DNA of 64,000 nucleotides from JAHEEL01 sp963715255. GTDB taxonomy: Bacteria; Actinomycetota; Acidimicrobiia; Spongiisociales; UBA5794. The notes under the pieces were generated by a model. It made no database searches. It saw nothing but the letters and a program-made list of their open reading frames with translations, and was not told the DNA's origin. Numbering within the stretch: position 1 is the stretch's first letter; every line of letters starts with the position of its first letter. A program made the translations under genes and the position numbers. Shown one piece after another: positions 8,982 through 18,072 of the stretch. The stretch spans positions 248,001-312,000 of the forward strand of contig CAVQRN010000002.1 in assembly GCA_963715255.1 (NCBI GenBank). Direction: 5' to 3'.

Positions 8982-9395
8982 TTGACCTCTGGAGAGAGAT
9001 CGAAAGCCTTCGGCGAGTTCGATCCTGTGGAACACGCCGCTGAAGCGAAGGTTCGATGGGGCGGTACCGACGCCTATGTCGAGTCCGAACGTCGCGCGAG
9101 CGCCTACACGATCGAGGACTGGGAACGATGGAAGGCTGAGGCGGACGAGATCAATCGAGGCCTGCTCGTGCTGATGCACTCTGGCATACCTGCAGATTCG
9201 GCCGACGCTGCGTTGCTCGTAGATGCCCATCGCGCCCACATCACGAAGTGGTTCTACGAATGCACGCCCGAGATCCACGCAGGACTCGGAGCGATGTACA
9301 TCGCAGACGAACGTTTCCTCGTCAACATCGACCGACACGGTGAGGGCTTGGCTGCGTACTTCTCCTCTGCAATCGCAGCGAGGTACGGTGGCTGA
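8982..9395 (+). CDS. Stand-alone TipAS-type ligand-binding domain protein
   Basis: 137 residues from a TTG start preceded by AAGGA. The sequence is that of the TipAS antibiotic-recognition domain: AKVRWGGTDAYVESERRASAY, TIEDWERWKAEADEINRGL, DAHRAHITKWFYECTPEIHA and NIDRHGEGLAAYFSSAI. In TipA this all-alpha domain follows a MerR helix-turn-helix and captures thiopeptides. Here there is no DNA-binding part, as in the short TipAS translation product and related small sequestering proteins. It probably binds a drug-like ligand in the cytoplasm; the ligand is unknown. Confidence 0.85.
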   Translation: MTSGERSKAFGEFDPVEHAAEAKVRWGGTDAYVESERRASAYTIEDWERWKAEADEINRGLLVLMHSGIPADSADAALLVDAHRAHITKWFYECTPEIHAGLGAMYIADERFLVNIDRHGEGLAAYFSSAIAARYGG

Positions 9396-9430
9396 CCTCT
9401 GGGATTGGATGCACCGCTAGCGTTACGATC

Positions 9431-11056
9431 ATGGCCACCACACACGACCATGTCGAATGGTGGAAAACCGCCGTCGTCTACCAGATCTACCCACGATCGT
9501 TCCGGGACACGACCGGGAACGGGATCGGCGATCTCGACGGGATCACCGAGCGGCTCGGGTATCTCGCGGACACGCTCGGCGTCGATGCCATCTGGATCTC
9601 GCCGTTCTACCCGTCGCCGATGGCCGATTTCGGATACGACGTTGCCAACTACATCGGCGTCGACCCCCTCTTCGGAACGCTGGACGACTTCGACCGTCTC
9701 CTTGCCGAAGCCCACCGACTCGATCTCCGAGTGATCATCGACTGGGTCCCCAACCACTCGTCGGACCGGCACCCTTGGTTCAGCGAATCGCGTTCGTCAC
9801 GCACCAACGCGATGCGGGATTGGTATGTATGGCGGGACCCCAAACCCGACGGATCGCTGCCGAACAACTGGCAGTCGGGCTTCGGCGGTGCGGCTTGGAC
9901 GTTTGACGAGCTGACCGGCCAGTACTACCTCCATTCGTTCCTTCCCGAACAACCCGACCTCAACTGGCGCAACCCCGAGGTCAGAGCCGCCATGTTCGAC
10001 ACGCTGCGGTTCTGGCTCGACCGTGGCGTCGACGGATTCCGCATCGACGTCGCCCACTACATCATGAAGGATCCACTTCTCACCGACAATCCTCCCGCTC
10101 CTCCGGCGGACGGCGACGCCGATTTCAAACCCCTGGGCGGCTACGACGAGTGGGAGCACCTTCACGACAAGGGCCATGCCGACGTACACGGCGTCTTCCG
10201 AAGTCTCCGCCGGGTTCTCGACGAATACGATGGCGACCGATTCTCCGTCGGGGAGATCCACATCTTCGATTGGAACGAGTGGGCCGGCTACTACGGGAGC
10301 GGCGACGCACTCCACATGCCCTTCAACTTCTCTCTCGTCTGGTCTGAATGGGACGCCGGCGCGATCCGTCGACGGGTCGAGGGACTCGAGACCGCGATCC
10401 CTGCGCACGGATGGCCGAACTATGTGCTCGGCAACCACGACGAGCAGCGCCTCGCGACCCGATACGGACCCCGGAACGCCCGATCTGCCGCAGTGCTGCT
10501 GCTGACGCTGCGGGGGCAACCAACCATCTACTACGGCGATGAGCTCGGCCTCCGCGAAACCGTGATCAGCTCGGGAGAAATGCACGATCCGTGGGGTATC
10601 CGTGTCCCCGGCATGGGTCGCGACGGATGCCGCACACCGATGCCGTGGACCGCTGCCCCCGGTCACGGGTTCACTGAGCCGGCCATCGAGCCGTGGCTCC
10701 CATTCGGCGATGACGCGATCGGTCGCAACGTTGAAGTACAGCTCGCCGACCCGTCGTCGATCCTGAACCTCTACCGAGAACTCCTTCGCATCAGAGACGA
10801 CCGCCCGTCATTGCATATGGGCACGATCGAGTTCTTCGACGATGTCCCAGACGGCGTCCTCGGGTTCGTCAGAGCGGACGGAAGTGAACGCACCATCGTG
10901 CTCATCAACTTCAGCGATGGAGAACGGACGGTGACGGCGCCGGAGGGGGCGACTCTGCTGCTCTCAACAGTTCACACCCGAACAGTGATCACACCCGATG
11001 TGCTCGCCATGGCTCCAAACGAAGCGGTCGTAGTCGATCCCGGACCCGGGACCTGA
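9431..11056 (+). CDS. GH13 alpha-glucosidase / oligo-1,6-glucosidase
   Basis: 541 residues. All four GH13 regions are visible: DWVPNHS (104-110), GFRIDVAH with nucleophile Asp206, VGEIHI with acid/base Glu275, and VLGNHDEQR with Asp337. The early NGIGDLDGI (30-38) and TPMPW blocks place it with alpha-glucosidases and oligo-1,6-glucosidases rather than amylases. No signal peptide is seen, so it acts in the cytoplasm on maltose, isomaltose, trehalose or sucrose-type oligosaccharides; specificity is not decidable from sequence alone. No sugar transporter or regulator is adjacent. Confidence 0.9.
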   Translation: MATTHDHVEWWKTAVVYQIYPRSFRDTTGNGIGDLDGITERLGYLADTLGVDAIWISPFYPSPMADFGYDVANYIGVDPLFGTLDDFDRLLAEAHRLDLRVIIDWVPNHSSDRHPWFSESRSSRTNAMRDWYVWRDPKPDGSLPNNWQSGFGGAAWTFDELTGQYYLHSFLPEQPDLNWRNPEVRAAMFDTLRFWLDRGVDGFRIDVAHYIMKDPLLTDNPPAPPADGDADFKPLGGYDEWEHLHDKGHADVHGVFRSLRRVLDEYDGDRFSVGEIHIFDWNEWAGYYGSGDALHMPFNFSLVWSEWDAGAIRRRVEGLETAIPAHGWPNYVLGNHDEQRLATRYGPRNARSAAVLLLTLRGQPTIYYGDELGLRETVISSGEMHDPWGIRVPGMGRDGCRTPMPWTAAPGHGFTEPAIEPWLPFGDDAIGRNVEVQLADPSSILNLYRELLRIRDDRPSLHMGTIEFFDDVPDGVLGFVRADGSERTIVLINFSDGERTVTAPEGATLLLSTVHTRTVITPDVLAMAPNEAVVVDPGPGT

Positions 11057-11093
11057 TCCCGGCTCAGGGATCGCCGTTCGGTTGTCCGCCGCG

Positions 11094-11849
11094 TCAGACA
11101 ATCACCGGAAGGAATCGTGTCGGATCGGCGACGAATTGCCTCCGGTCGACCACCACGCGGACACCCTGTGCGCGCAACCCGATCTCTCTGAGATCGTCGA
11201 TGTCGTCTCCATAGACGACGGTCGGGACCCCCCCTCGCGTCAGTCGGTTGATGGCATCGCCGGACGACCGATGGGCGAGGTCGACCACCGCGTTCAGAAC
11301 CGTGCCCTTCTCGATCTCGGCGGCGACCGCAGCCGGGTTCCGCGCTGGGAGACAGGCGACACCGGGAGATTCGAGCAACCGAGCGAGGATCTCCCGATCG
11401 TCCCGATCGGCAGCCAACAGAAGGATCGTCGGGCGTCCCGATGTCGCCGACCGCACCCCGATGAATGCAGACGCTTTCGCAGCCCCCCATGCAAGGTGGG
11501 CTTCGTGCGCCTCGGTACCGAGCACACTCGACGAACCGGGTGCGAGTCCGAAGGGATCTACCTGGCCGGGCAAGGGTTGCAGCACAGTGGGTGCCACCCC
11601 GGCATCGGCCAGGGCCCAACCCACAATCTCGAGTGCACCGCGGAAGATCTCGAGCGGACTCCTGCGCTGTTTGCGAAACGGTTGGTCGAGTTCGGCACCG
11701 AGCTCGACATCGAGGAACGTCACCGCCCCTTCGATTGCCTCCGCCGAAGATCGATCCAAAGGGTATCCGCGCTCGGAAAACACGCCCGTCACGTAGTCGG
11801 GGAAGGCCGAAACGAGGGCGGCATGGAGTCGTTGCGCAACGGAGATCAC
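11094..11849 (-). CDS. Hypothetical protein, two-part, receiver-like C-terminal half
   Basis: 251 residues, not recognised. The N-terminal half is alpha-helical (RKQRRSPLEIFRGALEIVGW). After a linker near residue 120 the C-terminal half (PTILLLAADRDDREILARLL, then VLNAVVDLAHRS, then GVPTVVYGDDIDDLREIGL) alternates strands and helices like a receiver or Rossmann-type fold. It lacks a clear phosphoacceptor triad. No membrane segment is visible. It is divergent from the LppM-like lipoprotein and convergent with the glucosidase. Confidence 0.65.
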   Translation of the reverse strand: MISVAQRLHAALVSAFPDYVTGVFSERGYPLDRSSAEAIEGAVTFLDVELGAELDQPFRKQRRSPLEIFRGALEIVGWALADAGVAPTVLQPLPGQVDPFGLAPGSSSVLGTEAHEAHLAWGAAKASAFIGVRSATSGRPTILLLAADRDDREILARLLESPGVACLPARNPAAVAAEIEKGTVLNAVVDLAHRSSGDAINRLTRGGVPTVVYGDDIDDLREIGLRAQGVRVVVDRRQFVADPTRFLPVIV

Positions 11850-11927
11850 GGGTCAAGGATATGCATCCACCGGCGTTGGGCCCGTCTAACATCGTTTCGA
11901 CCGACCACGATCCCCCGGGGGCATCAC

Positions 11928-12848
11928 ATGAAGAGACTCGTCCTACTCATCGCCGGCATCGCTCTCCTGGCTGTTGCCTGTCGCGCCGAAGTGAATGTCC
12001 TCGTCGACATCAACGAGGACCGATCCGGAACAGCGGCTTTCGAATTCGGGCTCGACGAGGAGTTCCTCGGGCTCATCGAGTCGAGCGGTGGGAGCGTCGA
12101 CGACCTGTTCGGCGAGATGAACCTCGGCGCCGATGAAGGTGTGGCCACGGTTCGAACCGAAGGCGACATGACCTTCACCGGAGTTACGAAGGACTTCACC
12201 GATGTCAATGAAGCGATGGACGAGCTGACCGGTGTGACCGGTTCCGAAGATCCTCTCTTCCAAGACTTCTCCTTCACGATGGATGACGAGACGGCCGAAC
12301 TGACGGCCAAGGCCTCCACACCCGAGGAGGCCCTCGGAGACGTGCCTTTCGACGCGTCCGCTCTCACGGGCGACGTGTTCGCTGCGAACTTCATACTCGG
12401 AATGCCGGGCACGGTTGTCGAGCACAACGCCGATGAGGTGATGGCGGACGGCCGCCTGCGGTGGGACCTGCCAATCCTCGGTGGCGACAAGGACGTCTAC
12501 GCGAAGTCCGAATTCGGTGGCAGCAGCCTCTGGTGGCTGTGGATCGTTCTCGGGGTCGTGCTCGTTCTTGGTGTCATCGCAATCATCGCTGCGGTCGTTC
12601 TCGGGAAGCGGCAATCGAAGCAGGCTGTGTCCGACGCAGCGGCGCAGTATCCGCAGCCAGCCGTCGGTACGAGCGCTGAGTCCACATCAACCTCTCCGGA
12701 CGCAGACCCAGAAGTCCCCGACGAGCCGGACACAGAAGTCCCCGAGGAGCCGGACACAGAAGTCCCCGAGGACGCTGCTCCGCTCGCAGAATCAGACGAG
12801 GTCGACACCGTCGATCCGTTCGACGACGAGGATGACACCGAGCAGTAG
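11928..12848 (+). CDS. LppM-like membrane lipoprotein
   Basis: 306 residues from the ATG at 11928. The N-terminus (MKRLVLLIAGIALLAVAC) is a lipoprotein signal. The body (VNVLVDINEDRSGTAAFEFG) matches the LppM/DUF3153 pattern of a basic beta-rich extracytoplasmic domain. A membrane segment (WLWIVLGVVLVLGVIAIIA) near residue 210 is followed by a cytoplasmic acidic tail. The tail carries a 24-bp tandem repeat giving EVPEEPDT-type units at about 12705-12770. In mycobacteria LppM is an envelope protein with a lipid-binding domain; the role here is inferred only by family. Confidence 0.75.
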   Translation: MKRLVLLIAGIALLAVACRAEVNVLVDINEDRSGTAAFEFGLDEEFLGLIESSGGSVDDLFGEMNLGADEGVATVRTEGDMTFTGVTKDFTDVNEAMDELTGVTGSEDPLFQDFSFTMDDETAELTAKASTPEEALGDVPFDASALTGDVFAANFILGMPGTVVEHNADEVMADGRLRWDLPILGGDKDVYAKSEFGGSSLWWLWIVLGVVLVLGVIAIIAAVVLGKRQSKQAVSDAAAQYPQPAVGTSAESTSTSPDADPEVPDEPDTEVPEEPDTEVPEDAAPLAESDEVDTVDPFDDEDDTEQ

Positions 12849-12862
12849 TGGTCTCCTCGGCT

Positions 12863-13795
12863 TCAGCCGGTCAGCACAATCACGGCAATGAGCCCGACAG
12901 GACCATCCACGACTCCGATGCCGACGGCGGCGAATCCCGCTCCGGTATTCGCCGCCTCGGCAAGACCCTCGGCCGTTGGAGCAAGCAACAGGTATTCGTC
13001 GGCAATCGTTGACGATATGCCGACGTCAGAGAGTCGATCCGCGATCGGTGACGCTGCGGCGAACGAACCGGACTGGTAGACGCCGAAAGCACGCGTCACC
13101 GCCACGAGGCTCATCGATTCCGACCAGACAAGCGGGTCGAGACCGGAGTCGGCCCGATCTCGATTGATCTTCTCGTGAAGAAGGAGTGCGTTACGAGCTG
13201 AAGCATGAACACCGCCTCCGGCGTCGGTACTGGGAAGCGTCACATCGGTGATGCGCGGATCGATCGCCCATTCGTCCACGGCGCCCCGAATCCAGATCAT
13301 CGATTGGAGAGCCCGGTCACCCGATATGGTGCCCATGGCTTGTTGTGCAGCTCCGCCTGGTTCCACGACGAAAGCGACGACCTCGGAGCGTTCCACTTCA
13401 TCGGCCACCGCAGCCGGGATCGGTGCGGTTGACATCAAGGTGACCGCGATGACGATGAGCACAGCGGCGTAGGCCACGCCGAGGGCCGCTCCACCGATCC
13501 GATTGAGCGTGGTGAGACCCGGCAGGTGCTTGATCGACCGATGGATCACGGAGCCGAGAATGGCAGCCCCGACCGAGATGGCGATGAAGAGAATGGCGCC
13601 GCCGACGACGCGCGCGGGCTCTGGTGCAAGATTGGTGAAGTCCGAGAGCAGGCCTCCGGCCATCGGCGCGAGTCGGAAAGCGAGAACTGCGGCGATCACG
13701 AGTGATCCAACGTCGATGGCCTCTCGAACCATTCCGCGCATCCATCCGCGAACCACCAAGAGAATCACCAACGTGAGAACGGCGAGATCGATCAT
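12863..13795 (-). CDS. CvpA-type membrane protein fused to a CAP/SCP domain
   Basis: 310 residues. The first 130 hold about four membrane segments with the CvpA pattern (VRGWMRGMVREAIDVGSLV; GLTTLNRIGGAALGVAYAAV). The rest is extracytoplasmic and contains a CAP/SCP-like domain (ARNALLLHEKINRDRADSGL, DPLVWSESMSLVAVTRA, ending GIGVVDGPVGLIAVIVLTG). CvpA proteins are linked to colicin V export and envelope integrity; CAP domains bind lipids or cell-wall ligands. The canonical CAP His/Glu ligands are not obvious, so the domain may be structural. It is convergent with the LppM-like gene. Confidence 0.75.
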   Translation of the reverse strand: MIDLAVLTLVILLVVRGWMRGMVREAIDVGSLVIAAVLAFRLAPMAGGLLSDFTNLAPEPARVVGGAILFIAISVGAAILGSVIHRSIKHLPGLTTLNRIGGAALGVAYAAVLIVIAVTLMSTAPIPAAVADEVERSEVVAFVVEPGGAAQQAMGTISGDRALQSMIWIRGAVDEWAIDPRITDVTLPSTDAGGGVHASARNALLLHEKINRDRADSGLDPLVWSESMSLVAVTRAFGVYQSGSFAAASPIADRLSDVGISSTIADEYLLLAPTAEGLAEAANTGAGFAAVGIGVVDGPVGLIAVIVLTG

Positions 13796-13830
13796 GACCA
13801 GACGGTCAACCGGAATTGCCTAGGCATGCG

Positions 13831-15048
13831 CTACGAGTCATCTCGGTCGCCGTCAGGATCCTCGGCAGGGACAACCACAGCTTGGATCTCTCGAGTCCAG
13901 AATTTGCGTTGTGGCGGCTCAATGGACATGGATTCGGCTGCTTCGCTTGGTGTCTGCTCGAGGATCCTCGTTCTCCACCAGTAGCCCGAGATGATCTTCA
14001 GCCCTGCGACGAGGGGAACGGCGATGACGATCCCCCAAAATCCGGCCAGGGCTCCAGCCAAGACGAGCACTAGAAGCGTCACAGCCGGGTGGAGACGCAC
14101 CGTGGCGCGGAGAACACTCGGGCTGACGAAGTTGTTGTCGATCTGCTGGACAACCACCGCGACGACGACAGCCCAAACCGCCGTCGAGAAGTCGGCCGTG
14201 GTCAGAGCGATGGTGACCCCAAGGATGCCTCCAACCCACGGACCCAGGAATGGAACGATATTGAGCACTCCACCGACCATCCCAATCAGTATCCAGAACG
14301 GCAAGTCGATGAGCCAGTAGCCAACGCTGAGCATCACTCCGACGATGATCGCTACCACAAGCTGCCCTCGGAGGAAGCCGCCCACTGCGCTGTTGAGTCG
14401 CCGCCCGACGTAGGCCACCTCGGCCCGGCTACGCTCCGGGACCATCTCGAGCAGTCGATGTTGCACGTTCGGAAGGTCGATCAGCACGTAGAAGGCGACC
14501 ACCGGGCCGAGGAGGAACACCAGGATGAACTCGAATATCCCGGTCGTCACTGTCCCCAGGCGATCGAACACGATCGAAAGGATCGTGTCTTGGTTCTGGG
14601 GATCATTGAGGTACTCGAGGACCTGTTCGTAGGACCAGAGAGAGGGGTCGAGGCCGAATCGCTCTCCGAATGTGGCGACCTGCTCGATGAGTCGGTCATA
14701 GAGGAGCGGAAACTCGGTCGTGAACCCGCGCGCCTGGTCGGCGATGTTGGGTATCACGACGAGCCCAATCGCCACGATCGCCGCGAGCAGCCCGAGGAAC
14801 GTTATGGCCGCACCGATGAGTCGGTGGATCCCGCGATGTTGGAGAGCAGTGACAAACGGGTTCAGCACCAACACCATGACCAGAGCGATGAACAGTGGAG
14901 CGAAGATGACCCGCCCTTCGATGAGGACGAAGCCAGCGAACAGGATCAGAATCACTGCGCCGATCGTCGACCAGGAGTAGATGCCGACTCGGCGAACCAG
15001 CTCGCCGAAGTCCTCGTGGAATCGGGGATCAGCCTGTCCGTCGCTCAA
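13831..15048 (-). CDS. AI-2E family transporter (PerM-like)
   Basis: 405 residues with seven to eight membrane segments. Family features are the conserved PFLGPWVGGILG block and VVQQIDNNFVSPSVLR, plus the final PLVAGLKIIS segment. AI-2E/PerM proteins include quorum-signal exporters and Na+/H+ antiporters, so the substrate is open. The start is TTG at 15048, overlapping the TGA of the upstream DUF3263 gene (TTGA), which indicates translational coupling. The last 40 residues are a charged cytoplasmic tail. Confidence 0.88.
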   Translation of the reverse strand: MSDGQADPRFHEDFGELVRRVGIYSWSTIGAVILILFAGFVLIEGRVIFAPLFIALVMVLVLNPFVTALQHRGIHRLIGAAITFLGLLAAIVAIGLVVIPNIADQARGFTTEFPLLYDRLIEQVATFGERFGLDPSLWSYEQVLEYLNDPQNQDTILSIVFDRLGTVTTGIFEFILVFLLGPVVAFYVLIDLPNVQHRLLEMVPERSRAEVAYVGRRLNSAVGGFLRGQLVVAIIVGVMLSVGYWLIDLPFWILIGMVGGVLNIVPFLGPWVGGILGVTIALTTADFSTAVWAVVVAVVVQQIDNNFVSPSVLRATVRLHPAVTLLVLVLAGALAGFWGIVIAVPLVAGLKIISGYWWRTRILEQTPSEAAESMSIEPPQRKFWTREIQAVVVPAEDPDGDRDDS

Positions 15049-15290
15049 GGGGTGGTCCCGGTCCGGCGAGCGATTTGCTCGAGCCGATCGTTGCGCATGC
15101 GACGCAGCCGCCGCACCGTCAACGGTGCGTACGCGAGCGCATCACCGTCATCGATGAGGCGACGAACCGCCTTGTAGTAGCGGGTCGCACTCATGTCGAG
15201 GTACTCGCGAATGTCCCGATCCTTCGGTCCGGGAAACAGCCACCACGAGCCCTCAAAGTCGAGAACCTCTCGGTCCCGATCGGACACCAT
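15045..15290 (-). CDS. DUF3263 protein
   Basis: 81 residues of the actinobacterial DUF3263 family. RDREVLDFEGSWWLFPGPKD and MSATRYYKAVRRLIDDGDAL give a helix-turn-helix-like core with the characteristic FE..WW motif, then a basic tail (RRLRRMRNDRL). It is probably a small DNA-binding protein. It overlaps the start of the AI-2E transporter, so the two form an operon. Confidence 0.85.
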   Translation of the reverse strand: MVSDRDREVLDFEGSWWLFPGPKDRDIREYLDMSATRYYKAVRRLIDDGDALAYAPLTVRRLRRMRNDRLEQIARRTGTTP

Positions 15291-15398
15291 GAGTGAAGCG
15301 TATGCAGGGGGTGTGCCAGAACCGTGGATTTCACTCCACGCACGGCCTGTTCCCCGCAGGTGCGGAGCGGCGATTCGGAGCCATCGCCCGCCCGATCG

Positions 15399-15635
15399 CT
15401 ACCCGATGTCGGTACAGCGGTCGATCTGCTCGTGGACATGCTCCATCAGGTCGGCCTCGAGGGCACGCAGGGCGCGCGCACTGGCGAGGTCACCGCCGAC
15501 ATGGCCCTTGGTGTCGTTCCGACCGATCTTTGCTCTCCCCTCGCCCTTGAACGACCCAGATGGGCATTCCATAGAGGCGACGGCAAAGGCCGCCTCGTCA
15601 TCGACGTCAACATGCAATTTCACGACGTAGTCCAC
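15399..15635 (-). CDS. Small DUF1876-like (dsRBD-like) protein
   Basis: 78 residues. The GTG at 15635 is preferred because GAGGAGG lies four bases upstream; an ATG at 15674 has no such site. The pattern VKLHVDVDDEAAFAVASMEC, then GEGRAKIGRNDTK, then GGDLASARALRALEADLMEH fits the DUF1876 fold, a beta-beta-beta-alpha domain seen in small actinobacterial proteins. The function is not known. It lies upstream of, and in the same direction as, the DUF3263 gene, 109 bp away. Confidence 0.65.
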   Translation of the reverse strand: MDYVVKLHVDVDDEAAFAVASMECPSGSFKGEGRAKIGRNDTKGHVGGDLASARALRALEADLMEHVHEQIDRCTDIG

Positions 15636-15850
15636 TGATCCTCCTCGGGCGATCGGTCCACTCCGAATGGTCAACCGAATCGACGTCCGGCGATAGGGTC
15701 CATCGTCGGTAGATGTTGACCAATGATTCAGTCATGTTCTGGCGATTTACGCCGTTTGCAGAGATCAATCACTGGATCGACGATCCACTTCCTTCGTTTG
15801 TGCCTGAAATCACAACAGGTGTGAACGTAGGCACGAACGATCGAGAGTGG

Positions 15851-15923
15851 AGCCGGGTATCGGATTCGAACCGATGACCTTCTCTTTACAAGAGAGATGC
15901 TCTACCAACTGAGCTAACCCGGC
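15851..15923 (-). tRNA. tRNA-Thr(TGT)
   Basis: A complete cloverleaf on the minus strand: acceptor GCCGGGT/ACCCGGC, D arm TAGCTCAGTTGGTAGAGC, anticodon loop CTTGTAA (anticodon TGT) and T arm GGTTCGAATCC. No CCA is encoded. It lies just downstream of rlmB on the same strand. Confidence 0.96.
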
Positions 15924-15930
15924 GTAGGAG

Positions 15931-16671
15931 TCAGGATACCCAGCCACGGGTCCTGGAGACCTCAAACACAGCGAGGGCGATCGCCACGGAGGCGTTGAGG
16001 CTCTCGGCCGGTCCGGCGTGGGGGATCCGCACGATGGCGTCGCAGCGATCGGCAGTCAACCGATGCAGGCCCTTCCCTTCGGCGCCGACCACCAGCGCAA
16101 CCGGCTCGGCCAGCAGATCAAACCCGAACAAGGATCGCTCCCCTGCCCCATCGAGACCGACACACCAGACACCGAGCTGTCTCAACCTGCGGAGTGCCTC
16201 GGGAACGGATGACACCTCCACGAGGGCGACTTCCTCCAACGTCCCTGCAGCTGCCTTGAATGCGGCGGCACCGATCGGCGCGGACCGTCGCCGCGGGACG
16301 ATGACCGCCCTCACGCCGGCAGCGACGGCCGATCGAATCGAGGCACCGAGATTGCGCTGATCCTCGAGGTGGTCGAAGACGAGCAGCGCGGCTGGATCGG
16401 TCGCCGCGACGGCTTCTTCGAGGGACACAACCTCTTTCGGCCGGCACACGGCGACGACCCCCTGCGGAGCAGAAGTCAGAGCGGTGTCGCGCACGTCATC
16501 GACAAACTCGACGCGGGCTCCGGAGGACCGGGCCTCATCGGCGAGCGTCGTGTACGGAGACTGGCTGAGGCGCCGCTTCTCCATTCGCACCGTCTTCGCT
16601 CGCCCAGCCTTGACTGCAGCAGCGACGGCGTGGAAGCCTTCGATCTTATCCCCGATGCCAGCGCGAGCCAT
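15931..16671 (-). CDS. rlmB: 23S rRNA 2'-O-methyltransferase, SpoU/TrmH family
   Basis: 246 residues. The ATG at 16671 is chosen because GGAGG lies nine bases upstream; the ATG at 16680 directly abuts that site. An N-terminal L30e-like substrate-binding domain (GIGDKIEGFHAVAAAVKAGR) precedes a SPOUT knot domain with all three motifs: LLVFDHLEDQRNLGASIRSA, ALVVGAEGKGLHRLT and RIPHAGPAESLNASVAIALA. RlmB methylates the ribose of G2251 in 23S rRNA. It overlaps the end of cysS by about 26 bp, a conserved actinobacterial pairing. Confidence 0.92.
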   Translation of the reverse strand: MARAGIGDKIEGFHAVAAAVKAGRAKTVRMEKRRLSQSPYTTLADEARSSGARVEFVDDVRDTALTSAPQGVVAVCRPKEVVSLEEAVAATDPAALLVFDHLEDQRNLGASIRSAVAAGVRAVIVPRRRSAPIGAAAFKAAAGTLEEVALVEVSSVPEALRRLRQLGVWCVGLDGAGERSLFGFDLLAEPVALVVGAEGKGLHRLTADRCDAIVRIPHAGPAESLNASVAIALAVFEVSRTRGWVS

Positions 16672-18037
16672 CAGGCGCATCCTCCACCACGATGCCGATT
16701 GCTGCTAGGTCCTCTCGGATTCCATCCGATGATGCCCAATCCCGCTCAGAACGAGCTCGGTCTCGCGTCTCGAGAAGGTCGCCAATCGTCCCAGACGCTG
16801 CACCGTACCTCTCAGCGATGGATGCGATCTCCGTTCCGAGATCGCCGAGATCGGGAGTCTCCTCGCCGAGCCCGAGCACCGCGACGATCTCGTCATACGC
16901 GGCAACCAAGGTGCCGGCACCCTCCGCGGCATCAAGACGTCGATTGCCCTCACGAACCAGGTCGAAGAGAACGCCAAGACCTCCGGCGACGTCGAAGTCT
17001 TCATCCATCGCCAATCGGAAGCGTGCGAGCATCTCTTCATCGGGTGTGTCTTCGACCGGACCCGGCGTACGTCGTCGGAATCCCCAGAGGCGGTCAAGGG
17101 CCGCTTCGGCATCCGTGAGACCATCCTCGGAGAAGTCAAGAGGCTTGCGATAGTGCGTTCGCAGATACACGAGACGGACTGCCGTCGGCCGGTGAACGTC
17201 GAGGGCTTCGAGCAGGTCAACGACATGACCCGTCGACTTGGACATCTTCTGGCCTTCCAGATTCATCATCCCGTTGTGGAGCCAGTAGTTCGCGAACGGC
17301 GCACCCGTTGCGGCCTCCGACTGCGCAATCTCGTTCTCGTGATGGGGGAAGATCAGGTCGTGGCCTCCCGCGTGGATGTCAAACCCGTCACCAAGGTACT
17401 TGCGAGCCATGGCCGAGCACTCGATGTGCCACCCGGGACGCCCGGCACCCCAGGGCGCCTTCCATGACGGCTCCCCCGGCTTGGCCGCCTTCCAGAGGGC
17501 GAAATCGAGTGGATCCCGCTTCCGATCATCGGGGTCGACTCGTGCCCCGGATCGGAGGTCGTTCGGATCATGGCGGGAGAGCTTGCCGTACTCCGGATAG
17601 GACCTGACCGAGAAGTAGACATCCCCGTCAATCGCATAGGCATGACCTGTCTCAAGAAGCTGGCCGACCAGTTCCAGCATCTCGTCGATGTGATGCGTAG
17701 CCCATGGTTCGACGGTGGGTTCTCTGACACCGAGTCTCCGATGCGCCTCGTCGAATGCGGCGTAGGCACGTTCGACGATCGTATCCGTCGTCACCCCTTC
17801 GTCGATCGCCGCGTCGATAATCTTGTCGTCGACGTCCGTGACGTTGCGAACGTAGGTGACCTCGTACCCGAGCCACTCGAGATACCTGCGGATGACGTCG
17901 AAGACGACCGCGGAGCGGCCATGCCCGAGATGCGGAGCCGACTGCACGGTTGCTCCGCAAACGTACATCCCAATCTTGCCGTCGTCGCGCGGCATGAGTT
18001 CGGCGAACTCCCGTCCGAGCGTGTTGTAGAGCCTCAT
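16646..18037 (-). CDS. cysS: Cysteinyl-tRNA synthetase
   Basis: 463 residues from the ATG at 18037 (MRLYNTLGREFAEL). It is a class Ia synthetase that charges tRNA-Cys. Seen: GMYVCGATVQSAPHLGHGRS with the zinc Cys and HIGH-type motif, WHIECSAMA with the second Cys, GGHDLIFPHHENEIAQSEA with the zinc His/Glu, and KMSKS. In Mycobacterium cysS1 and the rlmB gene are adjacent downstream of ispF. Here a GDPD gene on the other strand separates cysS from ispF. Upstream lies a cluster of opposed short repeats; I see no T-box. Confidence 0.95.
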   Translation of the reverse strand: MRLYNTLGREFAELMPRDDGKIGMYVCGATVQSAPHLGHGRSAVVFDVIRRYLEWLGYEVTYVRNVTDVDDKIIDAAIDEGVTTDTIVERAYAAFDEAHRRLGVREPTVEPWATHHIDEMLELVGQLLETGHAYAIDGDVYFSVRSYPEYGKLSRHDPNDLRSGARVDPDDRKRDPLDFALWKAAKPGEPSWKAPWGAGRPGWHIECSAMARKYLGDGFDIHAGGHDLIFPHHENEIAQSEAATGAPFANYWLHNGMMNLEGQKMSKSTGHVVDLLEALDVHRPTAVRLVYLRTHYRKPLDFSEDGLTDAEAALDRLWGFRRRTPGPVEDTPDEEMLARFRLAMDEDFDVAGGLGVLFDLVREGNRRLDAAEGAGTLVAAYDEIVAVLGLGEETPDLGDLGTEIASIAERYGAASGTIGDLLETRDRARSERDWASSDGIREDLAAIGIVVEDAPDGSRWHRG

Positions 18038-18072
18038 TGCGGAGAATGGTAATGGGGGACGCGCGTGTGGAG

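Noticed and set aside
12695..12775. Mobile repeat in the LppM-like gene
   Set aside because: The 24-bp units stay in frame and encode EVPEEPDT-type repeats; ordinary coding tandem duplication explains them.
14089..15177. 362-codon plus-strand frame rich in Asp, Glu and His
   Set aside because: Antisense of the AI-2E transporter; hydrophobic codons read backwards give acidic and basic residues.
15675..15850. Gene in the gap before tRNA-Thr
   Set aside because: No frame over 40 codons with plausible composition or ribosome binding site was seen.
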